Source of the DNA: Rhizobium sp.
GTDB taxonomy: Bacteria > Pseudomonadota > Alphaproteobacteria > Rhizobiales > Rhizobiaceae
NCBI GenBank assembly: GCA_002796995.1
Contig: PEKW01000007.1
Coordinates: 248,001-312,000, forward strand
Direction of reading: 5' to 3'
DNA length: 64,000 nucleotides
The notes under the pieces were generated by a model that did not search any database, was not told where the DNA came from, and worked only from the letters and a program-made list of their open reading frames with translations. Both the position numbers and the translations under genes were made by a program. Below, one piece after another: positions 42,679-53,212 of this stretch; the first letter of the stretch is position 1, and the number at the start of each line of letters is the position of its first letter.

Positions 42679-43344
42679 TCATGACGTCTGCCCCGGAGAT
42701 CCGACGGGGACGTCTGGCGGCGCAAAACTCTCCTCACATCGAAATGCCGCGCTGCTGCTGTCGCAACTGCATTTCAGATCGCGCAGCAAGCCATCCTTCA
42801 GGCCGTAGATCCAGCCATGGATGGTGAGCGGACGCCCACGCTTCCAGGCGGATTGCAGGATCGGCGTCTGCGACAGGCTGGCGACCTGCGAGGCGACCGT
42901 CAGTTCGCAGAGCCGGTTCAGCTTCTCTTCACGGTCGTCGACATTCGAGAGTTCGGCGCAATTTGCCTCCGCCACGTCACGAATCGCCTGCAGCCAGTGG
43001 TCGATGATGCCATGCCGTTGGCCGTCCATGGCCGCGCGGATCCCGCCGCAGCCATAATGTCCGCAGACGATGATATGCTTGACCTCGAGCGTTTCCACGG
43101 CGAATTCCACCACCGACAGGAGGTTGAGATCGGCCCGGTGGACGAGATTGGCGACGTTGCGATGGACGAAGACCTCGCCCGGCTCAAGCCCGGTGATGAC
43201 ATTGGCGGGAACCCGGCTGTCGGAACAGCCGATCCAGAGATATTCCGGCCGCTGCAACGCCGACAGCCTGTCGAAATAATGCGGGTCCTCCGCGCATTTG
43301 CCCGAAGCCCAGCGGACATTGTGTTCGAAGAGATCAGAAATCAT
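42679..43344 (-). CDS. beta-class carbonic anhydrase
   Basis: YLWIGCSDSRVPANVITGLEPGEVFVHRNVANLV and VCGHYGCGGIRAAM. Confidence 0.95.
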   Translation of the reverse strand: MISDLFEHNVRWASGKCAEDPHYFDRLSALQRPEYLWIGCSDSRVPANVITGLEPGEVFVHRNVANLVHRADLNLLSVVEFAVETLEVKHIIVCGHYGCGGIRAAMDGQRHGIIDHWLQAIRDVAEANCAELSNVDDREEKLNRLCELTVASQVASLSQTPILQSAWKRGRPLTIHGWIYGLKDGLLRDLKCSCDSSSAAFRCEESFAPPDVPVGSPGQTS

Positions 43345-43746
43345 AAGGTTACTCCGGCCTGACGTTCCTTTCGGGCGAAACGGAAGGACCCGGCGAAACG
43401 TTCCGGGGTCCCGCCCGCTTCGCTGGCGATCCTTTCCGTCACCGCCGATCCGTTATTGCATCAAGGCTCCGTCGGCGCCAAGCACGTCGACCCCGGTGAT
43501 CGTAGGATCGGCGGCGAGAATGGCAATGAACTGCGCAAAGGCCCTGGACCAGGCCGGGACTTCCAGTCAGGCGATCCGGAGAGGCTGGAACACGGGCGCC
43601 GCGATGCCGCGGCGTTACCCATTTCCTTGCGTCACGACAAAGAAAGGCGGCGTGACATGATGGATGTTCTCTTCGCTGATGGGCGACGTCTGACCTTCGA
43701 TCAATAGACGGTTCGAAAGAGTCAGGCCGCGCCAAGGGAGACGAAC

Positions 43747-44220
43747 ATGTCCATGACCATCGATCTGGATGCCGCAGGACTCGTGGAGCTCGAGTGCAAT
43801 CACGCCGCGTTGCTGCGCCTTTGCCTGACCCTCGAGGAGATTTCCGATTCCATTCCCTTCGATGTCGAAAGCGCGGTGTGCCTTCACGTTGCCGAAGGCC
43901 TCGGTCCGCTGCTGGCGCAGGCGCACAGACTGGAGGAGCGGATCCTTTTTCCCGACTTCGACAAGAATGCCGGCTCATGTTTTGCCGCGATGATGATCGA
44001 GCGGCTGAAGGCGGAGCATCGCTGTGACGGGCTGGCCTGCGAGGAAATGGTCGAGACGCTGACGACGATGGCCGAGGGACGATGCCCGCTGCCGCCGGAA
44101 ACCGTCCGCTACATGCTGCGAGGATTCCTCGAGGGCCTGCGCCGGCACGTGTCTTCCGAGAGGCTGATGATCGAGACGCTGCTGGCCGCCAAGGCGGAGG
44201 GGCGGGAAGTCTTCGCCTGA
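43747..44220 (+). CDS. hemerythrin-like (HHE) domain protein
   Basis: Spaced His/Glu helices: ELECNHAALLRL, AQAHRLEERILFPDFDKN, LKAEHRCDGLACEEM, LRRHVSSERLMIETLL. Confidence 0.7.
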   Translation: MSMTIDLDAAGLVELECNHAALLRLCLTLEEISDSIPFDVESAVCLHVAEGLGPLLAQAHRLEERILFPDFDKNAGSCFAAMMIERLKAEHRCDGLACEEMVETLTTMAEGRCPLPPETVRYMLRGFLEGLRRHVSSERLMIETLLAAKAEGREVFA

Positions 44221-44277
44221 TTCGCAACAGGCCGCCGAGTATGTCTATCCTGGCTCAAGGAAGAGCGATGGGGACGG

Positions 44278-44706
44278 TCGCGGAAGGTCGAGGTGATTCG
44301 TGAGGCCGTCGAACTGCAGCGCGGTTCGATCACTGACGGACTCGATGCCTTGCGCATTCTGGGCGGGCGCGAGATCGCCGCCATCGCGGGGTCGATCCTG
44401 GCCGCCCGCCTGCTGGGCATACCGGTCATGCTCGACGGCTTCATATGCTCGGCCGCAGCCCTTGCGCTCCATTGCAGCGGACCTCAGAGCCTTGCTCATT
44501 GCATGGTCGGTCACGCCTCGATGGAGCCTGGACATCGCCGCCTTCTCGCCCATCTCAACATGCGCCCGCTTCTCGACCTCGATCTGCGGCTGGGCGAAGG
44601 AACGGGCGCAGTGCTGGCCGCGATCGTCGCGCGCGCGGCCCTGCATTGCCATCTCGGCATGGCGACATTCGCCGAGGCCGGCGTGGACAGCGGCATCGCG
44701 CACTAG
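44278..44706 (+). pseudogene. cobT: C-terminal remnant of nicotinate-nucleotide-dimethylbenzimidazole phosphoribosyltransferase (cobT)
   Basis: RKVEVIREAVELQR..LRILGGREIAAIAGSILAARLLGIPVMLDGFICSAAALAL..HCMVGHASMEPGHRRLLAHLNMRPLLDLDLRLGEGTGA..GMATFAEAGVDSG; N-terminal part absent. Confidence 0.82.
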
Positions 44707-44801
44707 CCTCGCTCGGGAAAGCCGCGAGATTGCACGGAAAGGCGCAATCCCGCGGATTCGATCCGGGCTTCAGCCGATGGGGTGCCGGATCGCACCCGTT
44801 C

Positions 44802-47051
44802 TCAGCCGATCAGGTTCTCGATGCGGATCGGGAACTTGCGCACCCGGACACCCGTCGCGTGCCAGACGGCGTTGGCCACCGCACCGACCGTGCCGGTCAC
44901 GCCGATTTCGCCGACGCCCTTTACCCCGAGCGGGTTCACATACGGGTCCTCCTCGGGAATGAGGACGGCCTCGAGCGAGGGAATGTCGGCGTTGACCGGC
45001 ACATGATATTCGGCGAGATCCGCGTTCATGATCCGGCCGGTGCGGCGGTCGACGATGGCTTCCTCGTGCAGGGCGAAGGACGCCCCCCAGATCATGCCGC
45101 CGAAATACTGGCTCTCGACCAGCCGCGGATTGATGATCCGGCCGGCGGCGAACGCGCCGACCAGGCGCGTGACGCGGACCTGACCGAGATCCGGATCCAC
45201 CTTTACCTCAGCAAAAACGGCACCATGGGAATACATGGCATAGGCTTGGCCAAGCTGCGGATCGCGGGCGGACTGGCCCGTTCCGACGATTTCCCGCTGA
45301 CCGGCACGCGCCAGCAATTCGGCATAGGCTTCGCTCCGGCTTTCGTCGTCGCGTCGGTGGAGCCGGCCGGCGCGGGCGACGACACCGACATTGCCGGCGC
45401 CGAAAAGCGGGGATGCCGGATCACTGGTGGCGAAAACCGCCAGCTGGTCGATGACGTCTCTGCCGGCATTGTGAAGCGCAAGGCCGGCGCTGGCCGTATG
45501 AGCGGAACCGCCGGCCACGCCGGCGTCCGGCAAAGTCGACACGCCTGAATGAAACTCGACCTTGTCGGGATCGAGACCCAGGGATTCCGCGGCGATCTGG
45601 GCAAGGGCCGTCCAGGCGCCCTGGCCCATGTCGACACCGGCCGTCTCCACCAGTGCCGTTCCATCCGCACGCAGCGTGGCCCGGGCCTGCGCGGGGAAGT
45701 GGGGACAGGGAAAGAGCGCCGTACCCATGCCCCAGCCGACCAGGAAGCCGTCTTCGTCGCGCAGGCGACGCGGGGCCAGCGGGCGGGACGCCCAGCCGAA
45801 GCGCCTGGCGCCTTCGGCATAGCACTCCCGCAGCGCCTTCGACGAATAGGGTCTGCCGGTGCCGGGCTCCTTTTCGGCATAATTCTTCAGCCGGAATTCC
45901 AGCGGATCCATGCCGCAGGCCTCGGCGGCCTCGTCCATGGCCACCTCCAGCGCCGCAGAGCCCGATGCCTCGCCCGGCGCCCGCATCGGCCCCGGCGTTC
46001 CGACGTCCAGCCGTATCGCCTGGTGCTCAGAAAGCAGGGCGGGGCTGGCATAGAGATGCGTGGAGGCATTGGCGGCCGGCTCGATGAAGTCGTCGAAGGA
46101 GGAGGTCGCAGACAGGGCGCGGTGGTGGAGCGCGGTGATCCGCCCTTCTCCATCCATGCCGATTCGCAGCGTCTGCCAGGTGTTCCCGCGGTGCCCGACG
46201 GGTCCGTACATCTGCGAACGGCTGAGGGCGAGCTTGACCGGCCGGCCAAGCATGCGCGCGGCGATCATCGCGAGAATCTGCGGTCCGTTGAGGATCGCCT
46301 TCGATCCGAAGCCACCGCCGAGGAAGGGCGAACGGATGACGACGTTTTCCGGCGGGATGCCGAAATAGGCGGCATAGGAGGCGCAGCTCATCGCCAGGGC
46401 CTGGTTCGGCATGTCGAGCGTCAGCTTGTCGCCATCCCATTGGGCCACCACCGCATGGGGCTCCATCGCATTGTGGTATTGCGCCGGCGTTTCGTAATCC
46501 GCCTCGATCACCTTGGCCGCCCTTGCCATGCCGGCGTCAAGGTCGCCATGCGCGGAGCGCGGAGACGCACCGATGCCGACGGCGGCCGGATCGAATCGGA
46601 CTCCGTTGTCGAGTCCGGTGCGCGGTTCCTCGACCTCATATTGTGGGTTCAGCAGGGCGGCACCCTCGGCTGCCGCCTCGAGCGTCTCGGCGACGACGAC
46701 AGCGATGGGCTGATTGGCATATCGCACGCTATTGTCCTGCAGCACCTCGATGCGGAAACCGAAGCGCTCCATCTTCACGTCGGGATCGTGGGCGAGCGGC
46801 GGCCGGTTCTCGGGCGTGAGGACCTCGATGACGCCCGGATGGGCCTTGGCCGCGGCGATGTCGAGGGCGGTGACGCGGCCGCGTGCGATCGTGCTGACCG
46901 CCGTGACGGCATGAAGCAGGCCGTCGGGGTTGTTGTCGGCCGCATAGGTGGCGCGTCCGGTGACCTTCAGCAGGCCATCGCGGCGGGTCAAGGGCTGGCC
47001 GGCATTGGAGCCGTAGCGGGTGTTCTGCATGGATGTCACGTCAGGCGACAT
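44802..47051 (-). CDS. paoC: xanthine dehydrogenase family molybdopterin-binding subunit (PaoC-like)
   Basis: 749 aa; SPFLGGGFGSKA, GTPGPMRAPGEASGSAALEVAMDEAAEACGMDPLEFRLKNY, GVKGVGEIGVTG. Confidence 0.9.
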   Translation of the reverse strand: MSPDVTSMQNTRYGSNAGQPLTRRDGLLKVTGRATYAADNNPDGLLHAVTAVSTIARGRVTALDIAAAKAHPGVIEVLTPENRPPLAHDPDVKMERFGFRIEVLQDNSVRYANQPIAVVVAETLEAAAEGAALLNPQYEVEEPRTGLDNGVRFDPAAVGIGASPRSAHGDLDAGMARAAKVIEADYETPAQYHNAMEPHAVVAQWDGDKLTLDMPNQALAMSCASYAAYFGIPPENVVIRSPFLGGGFGSKAILNGPQILAMIAARMLGRPVKLALSRSQMYGPVGHRGNTWQTLRIGMDGEGRITALHHRALSATSSFDDFIEPAANASTHLYASPALLSEHQAIRLDVGTPGPMRAPGEASGSAALEVAMDEAAEACGMDPLEFRLKNYAEKEPGTGRPYSSKALRECYAEGARRFGWASRPLAPRRLRDEDGFLVGWGMGTALFPCPHFPAQARATLRADGTALVETAGVDMGQGAWTALAQIAAESLGLDPDKVEFHSGVSTLPDAGVAGGSAHTASAGLALHNAGRDVIDQLAVFATSDPASPLFGAGNVGVVARAGRLHRRDDESRSEAYAELLARAGQREIVGTGQSARDPQLGQAYAMYSHGAVFAEVKVDPDLGQVRVTRLVGAFAAGRIINPRLVESQYFGGMIWGASFALHEEAIVDRRTGRIMNADLAEYHVPVNADIPSLEAVLIPEEDPYVNPLGVKGVGEIGVTGTVGAVANAVWHATGVRVRKFPIRIENLIG

Positions 47052-48095
47052 GGCTCACTCCCGGGATCGTGGAAAAGGGCGAGGCTGGCAAGGCCGGCAT
47101 GACTTGCGGCGTTCCTTCGGCCGCAAGGGAAAGCGCGCGCACCGCGATGCGGTGCGCCAACTCGATCTTGAAGGCGTTGTCACCGGAGGGGCGAGCGCCC
47201 TCGAGCGCGATCTCGGCCGCCCGAGCAAAGGCGGCGGTACCGGGCGCGCTGCCGACGAGGGCATTCTCCGCTTCGCGAACACGCCATGGCTTGGCTGCCA
47301 CTGCGCCGAGCGCCAGCCGTGCCTGCCGGATCAGGCCGTCTTCGATATCGAGCGCGGCCGCCGCCGAGACGACGGCAAAGGCGTAGGACGTGCGTTCGCG
47401 GAGCTTCAGGTAACGCGCGTTCGCCTTGAACCGGGCAGCCTCCGCCGGTAGATGCACCGCCGTAATCAGCTCACCCGGAGCAAGGACCGTCTCCTTTTCA
47501 GGCGTCTCCCCCGGCAGGCGGTGGAAGCTTTCGAGCGGGACCTTCCGCTGCCCTTCTGGCCCCACGACCTCGACGACCGCATCGAGTGCGACCAGCGGGA
47601 CGCAGAAGTCGGAAGGGTGGGTGGCGATGCAGCGGTCGCTCCAGCCGACGACCGCATGCAGGCGGTTTTCGCCCTCGAGGGCATCGCAGCCGGAGCCCGG
47701 TTCACGCCGGTTGCAGCGGCTGGCCGTGTCCTGGAAATAGGCGCAACGCGTCCGCTGCATCAGATTTCCGCCGACCGTGGCGGCGTTGCGCAGCTGAGCG
47801 GAGGCGCCGGACAGCAGCGCTTCCGCAACCGCCGGGAAGGCGGTGGCGAACTGCGTGTCGTAGGCGAGATCGGAATTGCGCACCATGGCGCCGATGCGAA
47901 CACCGCCATCGGCCTGCCACTCGATCGCGTCGAGGCCCGGCAGCCTGGTAATGTCGATCAGACGAACGGGCCGCGATACGCCGATCTTCATCAGGTCGAG
48001 CAGGTTGGTACCGGCAGCCAGATAGGCGGAGCCCGGCTCGGCCGCGGCGCTCACGGCTTCGGCAATGCTGCCGGGACAGATATAATCGAATCGGT

Positions 48096-48099
<4 letters not shown>
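47041..48099 (-). CDS. paoB: xanthine dehydrogenase family FAD-binding subunit (PaoB-like)
   Basis: MNRFDYICPGSIAEAVSAAAEPGSAYLAAGTNLLDLMKIGVSRPVRLIDITRL; ATVGGNLMQRTRCAYF; start inside ORF 47041..48456. Confidence 0.9.
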
Positions 48100-48593
<494 letters not shown>

Positions 48594-48721
48594 GGGATAC
48601 TCCATTCAGTGACAGTGATATATGGATAGGAACCGCCGGATCGGCGGGATTGCCAAGAAGGGCGCAACTGAAGCGCCGCCATGGCCGGAGCTGTCTATGC
48701 TTGTCCGGCGCAATGATTTAT

Positions 48722-48738
48722 ACGGAGGCATCCTCCGT
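48722..48738. promoter_or_regulatory. Inverted repeat ACGGAGG-CAT-CCTCCGT, candidate TetR operator
   Basis: Perfect 7-bp arms between divergent paoA and the TetR gene. Confidence 0.55.
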
Positions 48739-48770
48739 TTAGCAAGAGGAAAAAGATCCTGACCAGGGAG

Positions 48771-49346
48771 ATGGGCTCACAAGAGGAAAAGACAAGGCGG
48801 CCGCGGGCGGATTCCATCCGCAACCGGCAGCGCCTCCTGGAGGCTGCGACGGAGATCTTCAGCGCCGGCGCGCAGCAGGCAAGCCTGGAGGCCGTGGCGC
48901 GCCGGGCGGGGGTCGGCATCGGCACGCTCTACCGGCATTTCCCCACGCGAGACAGCCTGTTCGAGGCGGTCTATCGCCACGAGGTCGACCTGCTTGCAGA
49001 CCTGGCGGAGCAGCTGACCCGGGAAGAGGATCCGGTCGACGCGCTGAAACGATGGATGCAAGCCAATGTGCGTCTCGTGGCGACGAAGAAGGGCATGATC
49101 GAGGCGCTGCAGCTTGCCGCCGTCGGCTCCTCGGAACTCAAGGCCTATTCCTCGGAGCGGCTGGTCGGGGCGATCCGCCTGCTGCTCGAGCGAGCCGTCA
49201 AGGCCGGCGCGCTTCGCGACGACGTGCCGGCGGAGGACCTGCTCAGGACGATGGTCGGCATCTTCTATGCGCAGGGGCCGAGCGACTGGCAGCCCACTGC
49301 GCTGCGCATGGTCGATATCTTCATCGACGGCTTGCGCAAACGCTGA
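48771..49346 (+). CDS. TetR/AcrR family regulator
   Basis: RQRLLEAATEIFSAGAQQASLEAVARRAGVGIGTLYRHFPTRDSLFEAVY. Confidence 0.92.
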   Translation: MGSQEEKTRRPRADSIRNRQRLLEAATEIFSAGAQQASLEAVARRAGVGIGTLYRHFPTRDSLFEAVYRHEVDLLADLAEQLTREEDPVDALKRWMQANVRLVATKKGMIEALQLAAVGSSELKAYSSERLVGAIRLLLERAVKAGALRDDVPAEDLLRTMVGIFYAQGPSDWQPTALRMVDIFIDGLRKR

Positions 49347-49441
49347 TTCGGGAACGATCGAGGGGCGGCCGAGAGGAAACGTTTCGTCGTCCATGGCCTT
49401 GCCGGCCACGTCGACACCATAAGCAAATGAGGGAGACAACC

Positions 49442-49744
49442 ATGTCCAGTTGGAAGCGATTTCTGCCAGTCCTGGCTTGTGCCGGCATTCTGCCCGCCTT
49501 GTTCGCCTGTACGGCTCCGGTCGCACCCGAACCTCCGGTTTCGGGGCGCTGCGATCCGGAACGGGCGCAGAGCCTTGTCGGCAAGCCGAAGCCAACGGAG
49601 GCTGAGGCAAAGCGCCAGAGCGGCGCAGCCGTCGTGCGCCAGATCGCGCCCGGGGATCCAGTCACCCAGGATTTCAGCGATGGAAGGGTGACCGTCGAAA
49701 CCGATCCGGTCACCGGGCTTGTGGTCAAGGTGACGTGCGGTTGA
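49442..49744 (+). CDS. small lipoprotein-like, I78 peptidase inhibitor-type protein
   Basis: Lipobox-like LPALFACT; CDPERAQSLVGKPKPTEAEAKRQSGAAVVRQIAPGDPVTQDFSDGRVTVETDPVTGLVVKVTCG. Confidence 0.75.
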   Translation: MSSWKRFLPVLACAGILPALFACTAPVAPEPPVSGRCDPERAQSLVGKPKPTEAEAKRQSGAAVVRQIAPGDPVTQDFSDGRVTVETDPVTGLVVKVTCG

Positions 49745-49772
49745 GGACTTCGATCAGGCCCGGTTGCCGGCG

Positions 49773-50579
49773 TCAGAGGCTGGCGCGGTTCGTCCGGTCC
49801 TGAACGCCGCCGAAGCCGAGCTTTTCCGAGATTTCGCGCGAGGCGCCGACGAGGCTCTCGATATAGGCACTGCGGTTTCGCAGTCCGTCTTCGCGTGGCG
49901 CGACCAGACACAGCGTGGCGATGCAGACACCGTCGGCCTGGTAGATCGGGGCAGCGAAGCAATGGGTGAAATTCTCGACCTCGCTGTTGAAGGTGAAGAA
50001 GCCGTCCTTGGTCGCCTGGCGGACCTGGGCGATGAAGTCCGCCGGCTCGATCCGCCGGCCGCTCGGCAGAACGAAGTCTTCCGGCGGAATGAAGTCGAGC
50101 ATCTCGGCTTCGGACAGATGCGAGACGAGCAGGCGCCCGGACGCGGTCCACGGGATCGGAACCAGCTCGCCGACGCTCGACGAAATGCGGAAAGGCCGCA
50201 GGCCCTCCCGCATCATGGCAACGGTATATTTGTTGCCTTCGAGAAGGCACATCTGCGCCGTCTCGCGGGTCTCCTCGACGAGACGGACGAGCATGCGATC
50301 GCATTCCCGCATCAGGTCGAACTGCTCGGCATAGGCCGAGCCGAGGAAATAGAGCTTTCGACCGAGAAACACCCGGCCCTCGCCGCCCTGATAGTCGAGC
50401 ATGCCGTGGCGCAGCAGCAGGTTCACCAGTTCATAGACCGAAGAACGCGGCGCGCCAATCTCCGACGCGATCTCGTTCGGCCGCATCGGCTGACGCTTCT
50501 GCCGCAGGAATTCGAGGATGTCGAAAGCCCGGTCCAGACCTCGCGTCCGGCGCGATACGATATCTTCGGCATCAGCCAT
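49773..50579 (-). CDS. IclR-family transcriptional regulator
   Basis: LDRAFDILEFLRQKRQPMRPNEIASEIGAPRSSVYELVNLLLRHGML and C-terminal effector domain. Confidence 0.9.
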   Translation of the reverse strand: MADAEDIVSRRTRGLDRAFDILEFLRQKRQPMRPNEIASEIGAPRSSVYELVNLLLRHGMLDYQGGEGRVFLGRKLYFLGSAYAEQFDLMRECDRMLVRLVEETRETAQMCLLEGNKYTVAMMREGLRPFRISSSVGELVPIPWTASGRLLVSHLSEAEMLDFIPPEDFVLPSGRRIEPADFIAQVRQATKDGFFTFNSEVENFTHCFAAPIYQADGVCIATLCLVAPREDGLRNRSAYIESLVGASREISEKLGFGGVQDRTNRASL

Positions 50580-50630
50580 GGTGTTCCTCATCTGGAAGAA
50601 ACGGGCCAGACCGGCGGCCGCATCCCTCGA

Positions 50631-51020
50631 TCAGGCGCGGTCCGCGCGGTAGGCCACGCAGTCGACTTCGACCTTGCAATCGACCATCATCCGGGACTGA
50701 ACGCAAGCGCGAGCCGGCGGGTTGGCGCCGAAAAACTCGGCATAGACCCCGTTGAAGCTCCAGAAGTCGCGGGGGTCGTCCAGCCAGACGCCGACGCGCA
50801 CAACGTCCTCCAGTGCGTAACCTGCCTCCCTGAGGATGGCGATCATGTTCTCGATCGCCTTGCGGCTTTCGGAAACGATGCCCCCGCTGACGATCTCGCC
50901 CTTTTCCATCGGCACCTGGCCGGACACATAGAGCCAGCCATTGGCTTCCACCGCGCGGGCAAAGGGCAGCGGCTGTCCGCCGGCCCCGGTTTCGCCCGCG
51001 CCGTAACGCTTGATAGTCAT
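50631..51020 (-). CDS. RidA family protein
   Basis: LPFARAVEANGWLYVSGQVPME, GGIVSESRKAIENMIAILREAGYALEDVVRVGVWL. Confidence 0.9.
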   Translation of the reverse strand: MTIKRYGAGETGAGGQPLPFARAVEANGWLYVSGQVPMEKGEIVSGGIVSESRKAIENMIAILREAGYALEDVVRVGVWLDDPRDFWSFNGVYAEFFGANPPARACVQSRMMVDCKVEVDCVAYRADRA

Positions 51021-51037
51021 GTGATCTCACTTTTCTT

Positions 51038-51808
51038 CTAGTTGAAACTCGATGTCTTCAGGAACTCCGCCAGCCGCTCGGTCTGCGGCCGGACGAACAT
51101 CTCTTTCGGGTCGCCCTCCTCGCAGATCATCCCCTGGTTCATGAAGATGACGCGCGTCGAGACGTCGAATGCGAAGCGCATTTCGTGGGTTACCAGCAGC
51201 ATGGTCATACCGTCGGAGGCGAGCCCCTTGATGACCTGCAGGACCTCGCCGACCAGTTCGGGATCGAGCGCCGACGTGACCTCGTCGAACAGCATCAGCC
51301 GCGGATTCATGGCGATCGCCCGGGCGATCGCGACGCGCTGCTGCTGGCCGCCGGACAGTTGGCCGGGATAGTGATCGGCTCTGGTGCCAAGGCCGACCCG
51401 GTCGAGCCAGGTCTCGGCGATCGCCCGCGCCTCGGGCCGGCCCATCCTCTTCACCTTGACGGGGCCGAGCATGACGTTTTCCGCCGCCGTCAGGTGGGGA
51501 AAGAGGTTGAACTGCTGGAAGGCCATGCCGGTCAGCGCACGCTGGCGTGCGATTTCCTTTTCCGCCTTTCGACGCCGCCGGCTACCCTCGACATGATAGC
51601 CGATCTCCTCGCCGTCGAGCCTGATGGTCCCGTCCTGGAACTCTTCCAGCATGTTGATGCAGCGGAGCATGGTGGTCTTGCCCGAGCCGGAAGAGCCGAT
51701 GATCGAAATCACCTCCCCTTCCCTGACTGTGCAATCGACGCCCTTGAGCACTTCGAGCGTGCCGTAGGTCTTTCGCAGTCCGGAGATTTCGAGAATTGTC
51801 TTTGCCAT
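51038..51808 (-). CDS. polar amino-acid ABC transporter ATP-binding protein
   Basis: [65 protein letters not shown]. Confidence 0.92.
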   Translation of the reverse strand: MAKTILEISGLRKTYGTLEVLKGVDCTVREGEVISIIGSSGSGKTTMLRCINMLEEFQDGTIRLDGEEIGYHVEGSRRRRKAEKEIARQRALTGMAFQQFNLFPHLTAAENVMLGPVKVKRMGRPEARAIAETWLDRVGLGTRADHYPGQLSGGQQQRVAIARAIAMNPRLMLFDEVTSALDPELVGEVLQVIKGLASDGMTMLLVTHEMRFAFDVSTRVIFMNQGMICEEGDPKEMFVRPQTERLAEFLKTSSFN

Positions 51809-51821
51809 CGGTGTGGGATCC

Positions 51822-52487
51822 TCAGGTCGGCACGGCCGTCTTGCGCTCGACATATTTGCCGAAGCGCTCGATGGTGAAATTGACGACGAAGTAGAGCAGG
51901 CCGGCGAAGAAATAGAACTGCAGGCTCATGAAGTTGCGGGAAATGACCTCCTGCGTGCGCAACAGGAGTTCCGTCACGCCGATCACCGAGAGCAGCGTCG
52001 AGGCCTTGACCATCTCCGCCGCGGTGTTGACCCAGGCGGGCAGGAACTGGCGCAGAGCCTGCGGCCAAAGCACATTGGCGAAGGTCTGGACGAAGGTCAG
52101 TCCGATCGCCTTGGCGGCCTCGGTCTGGCCGATCGGGATCGCCTGAAGGCCGCCCCGCACGATCTCGCCGACATGCGAGGAGCAGAAGACGGCCAGGGCC
52201 AGGACGCCGGCCGAAAACGGGCCGAGATCGACCCCGACCGCGGCGGAGACATAATAGCTCGCGAGGACGAGCACGAGCACCGGCGTGCCCCGGACGATAT
52301 CGGTATAGGCCCGGACGGCGAAGCGCACCGGCCCCCTGCCATAGGCCAGGGCCAGACCGACGAGAACGCCGAGCGCCGAACCGAAGGCGATCGCCAGAAG
52401 AGAGATCGAGACGGTGACGCCGAGGCCCTTGAGGATGACGAAACGGGCGAGCCAGAGCTGTTCGAAGAAGGCGGGAAGATCGCTCAC
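51822..52487 (-). CDS. amino-acid ABC transporter permease
   Basis: HisM/GlnP-type [40 protein letters not shown]. Confidence 0.92.
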   Translation of the reverse strand: MSDLPAFFEQLWLARFVILKGLGVTVSISLLAIAFGSALGVLVGLALAYGRGPVRFAVRAYTDIVRGTPVLVLVLASYYVSAAVGVDLGPFSAGVLALAVFCSSHVGEIVRGGLQAIPIGQTEAAKAIGLTFVQTFANVLWPQALRQFLPAWVNTAAEMVKASTLLSVIGVTELLLRTQEVISRNFMSLQFYFFAGLLYFVVNFTIERFGKYVERKTAVPT

Positions 52488-52491
52488 GACA

Positions 52492-53154
52492 TTACCTCAC
52501 AACTGCCAGCCGGCGCTCGGCCAGACGCATCAGTGCCGCCAGCGCCGTGCAGGTGACGACATAGAGGCCGGACGCCACGATCCAGGTTTCGATGACCCTG
52601 AAACTCTCGACATTGATCTTGCGCGCCTCGAAGGTGAGCTCGGGAACGGCGATCGCTGCGGCGAGCGATGTATCCTTGAAGAGCGAGATTACGGTCGACG
52701 AGAGCGACGGCAGCACGTTGCGCAGCATGAGCGGCATGATGATGGAGGTGCGGATCTGCATCGGCGTCAGACCGATCGCCAGCCCCGCCTCCGGCAGTCC
52801 CTTGGGAATGGACAGCAAGCCTCCGCGGAAGACTTCCGCCAGATAGGCGCCGGAATAGATCGACAGGACCGCGACGAAGCTCTCGATCTTGCCTAGCCTC
52901 ACGCCCATCTGCGGCAGGGCGAAATAGGCAAACAGCACCAGCACCAGAATGGGCAGGTTGCGGATGACCGTGACATAGGACGTCGCGGGCCAGGACGCGA
53001 TCCTGTGCTTCGAAATAAGCGCAAACGCCACGACGAGCCCGATCAGCACGCCGACCAGGATGGAGACGAAGGCGAGCCCGAGGCTGAGCGCCAGACCTTC
53101 CAGAAGCTGGTCGAAGTTGCGCCAGACGGCTGCAAAATTCAGTGTGTAACCCAT
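52492..53154 (-). CDS. amino-acid ABC transporter permease
   Basis: TVIRNLPILVLVLFAYFALPQMG; EAGLAIGLTPMQIRTSIIMPLMLR. Confidence 0.92.
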   Translation of the reverse strand: MGYTLNFAAVWRNFDQLLEGLALSLGLAFVSILVGVLIGLVVAFALISKHRIASWPATSYVTVIRNLPILVLVLFAYFALPQMGVRLGKIESFVAVLSIYSGAYLAEVFRGGLLSIPKGLPEAGLAIGLTPMQIRTSIIMPLMLRNVLPSLSSTVISLFKDTSLAAAIAVPELTFEARKINVESFRVIETWIVASGLYVVTCTALAALMRLAERRLAVVR

Positions 53155-53212
53155 GACTACCCGTCACCCGGAGGGAATGAAACGGGAGAGATTTCTCCCG
53201 CTTCATGATCGC

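Noticed and set aside
43456-43707. 83-aa plus-strand ORF
   Set aside because: No Shine-Dalgarno and no family resemblance; the minus-strand remnant reading of the same DNA is at least as plausible
40943-43746. EcfG-type GGAAC-N16/17-CGTT promoters near the kinases, carbonic anhydrase and hemerythrin-like gene
   Set aside because: Manual scan gave only wrong spacings (for example GGAAC-N21-CGTT near 43590)
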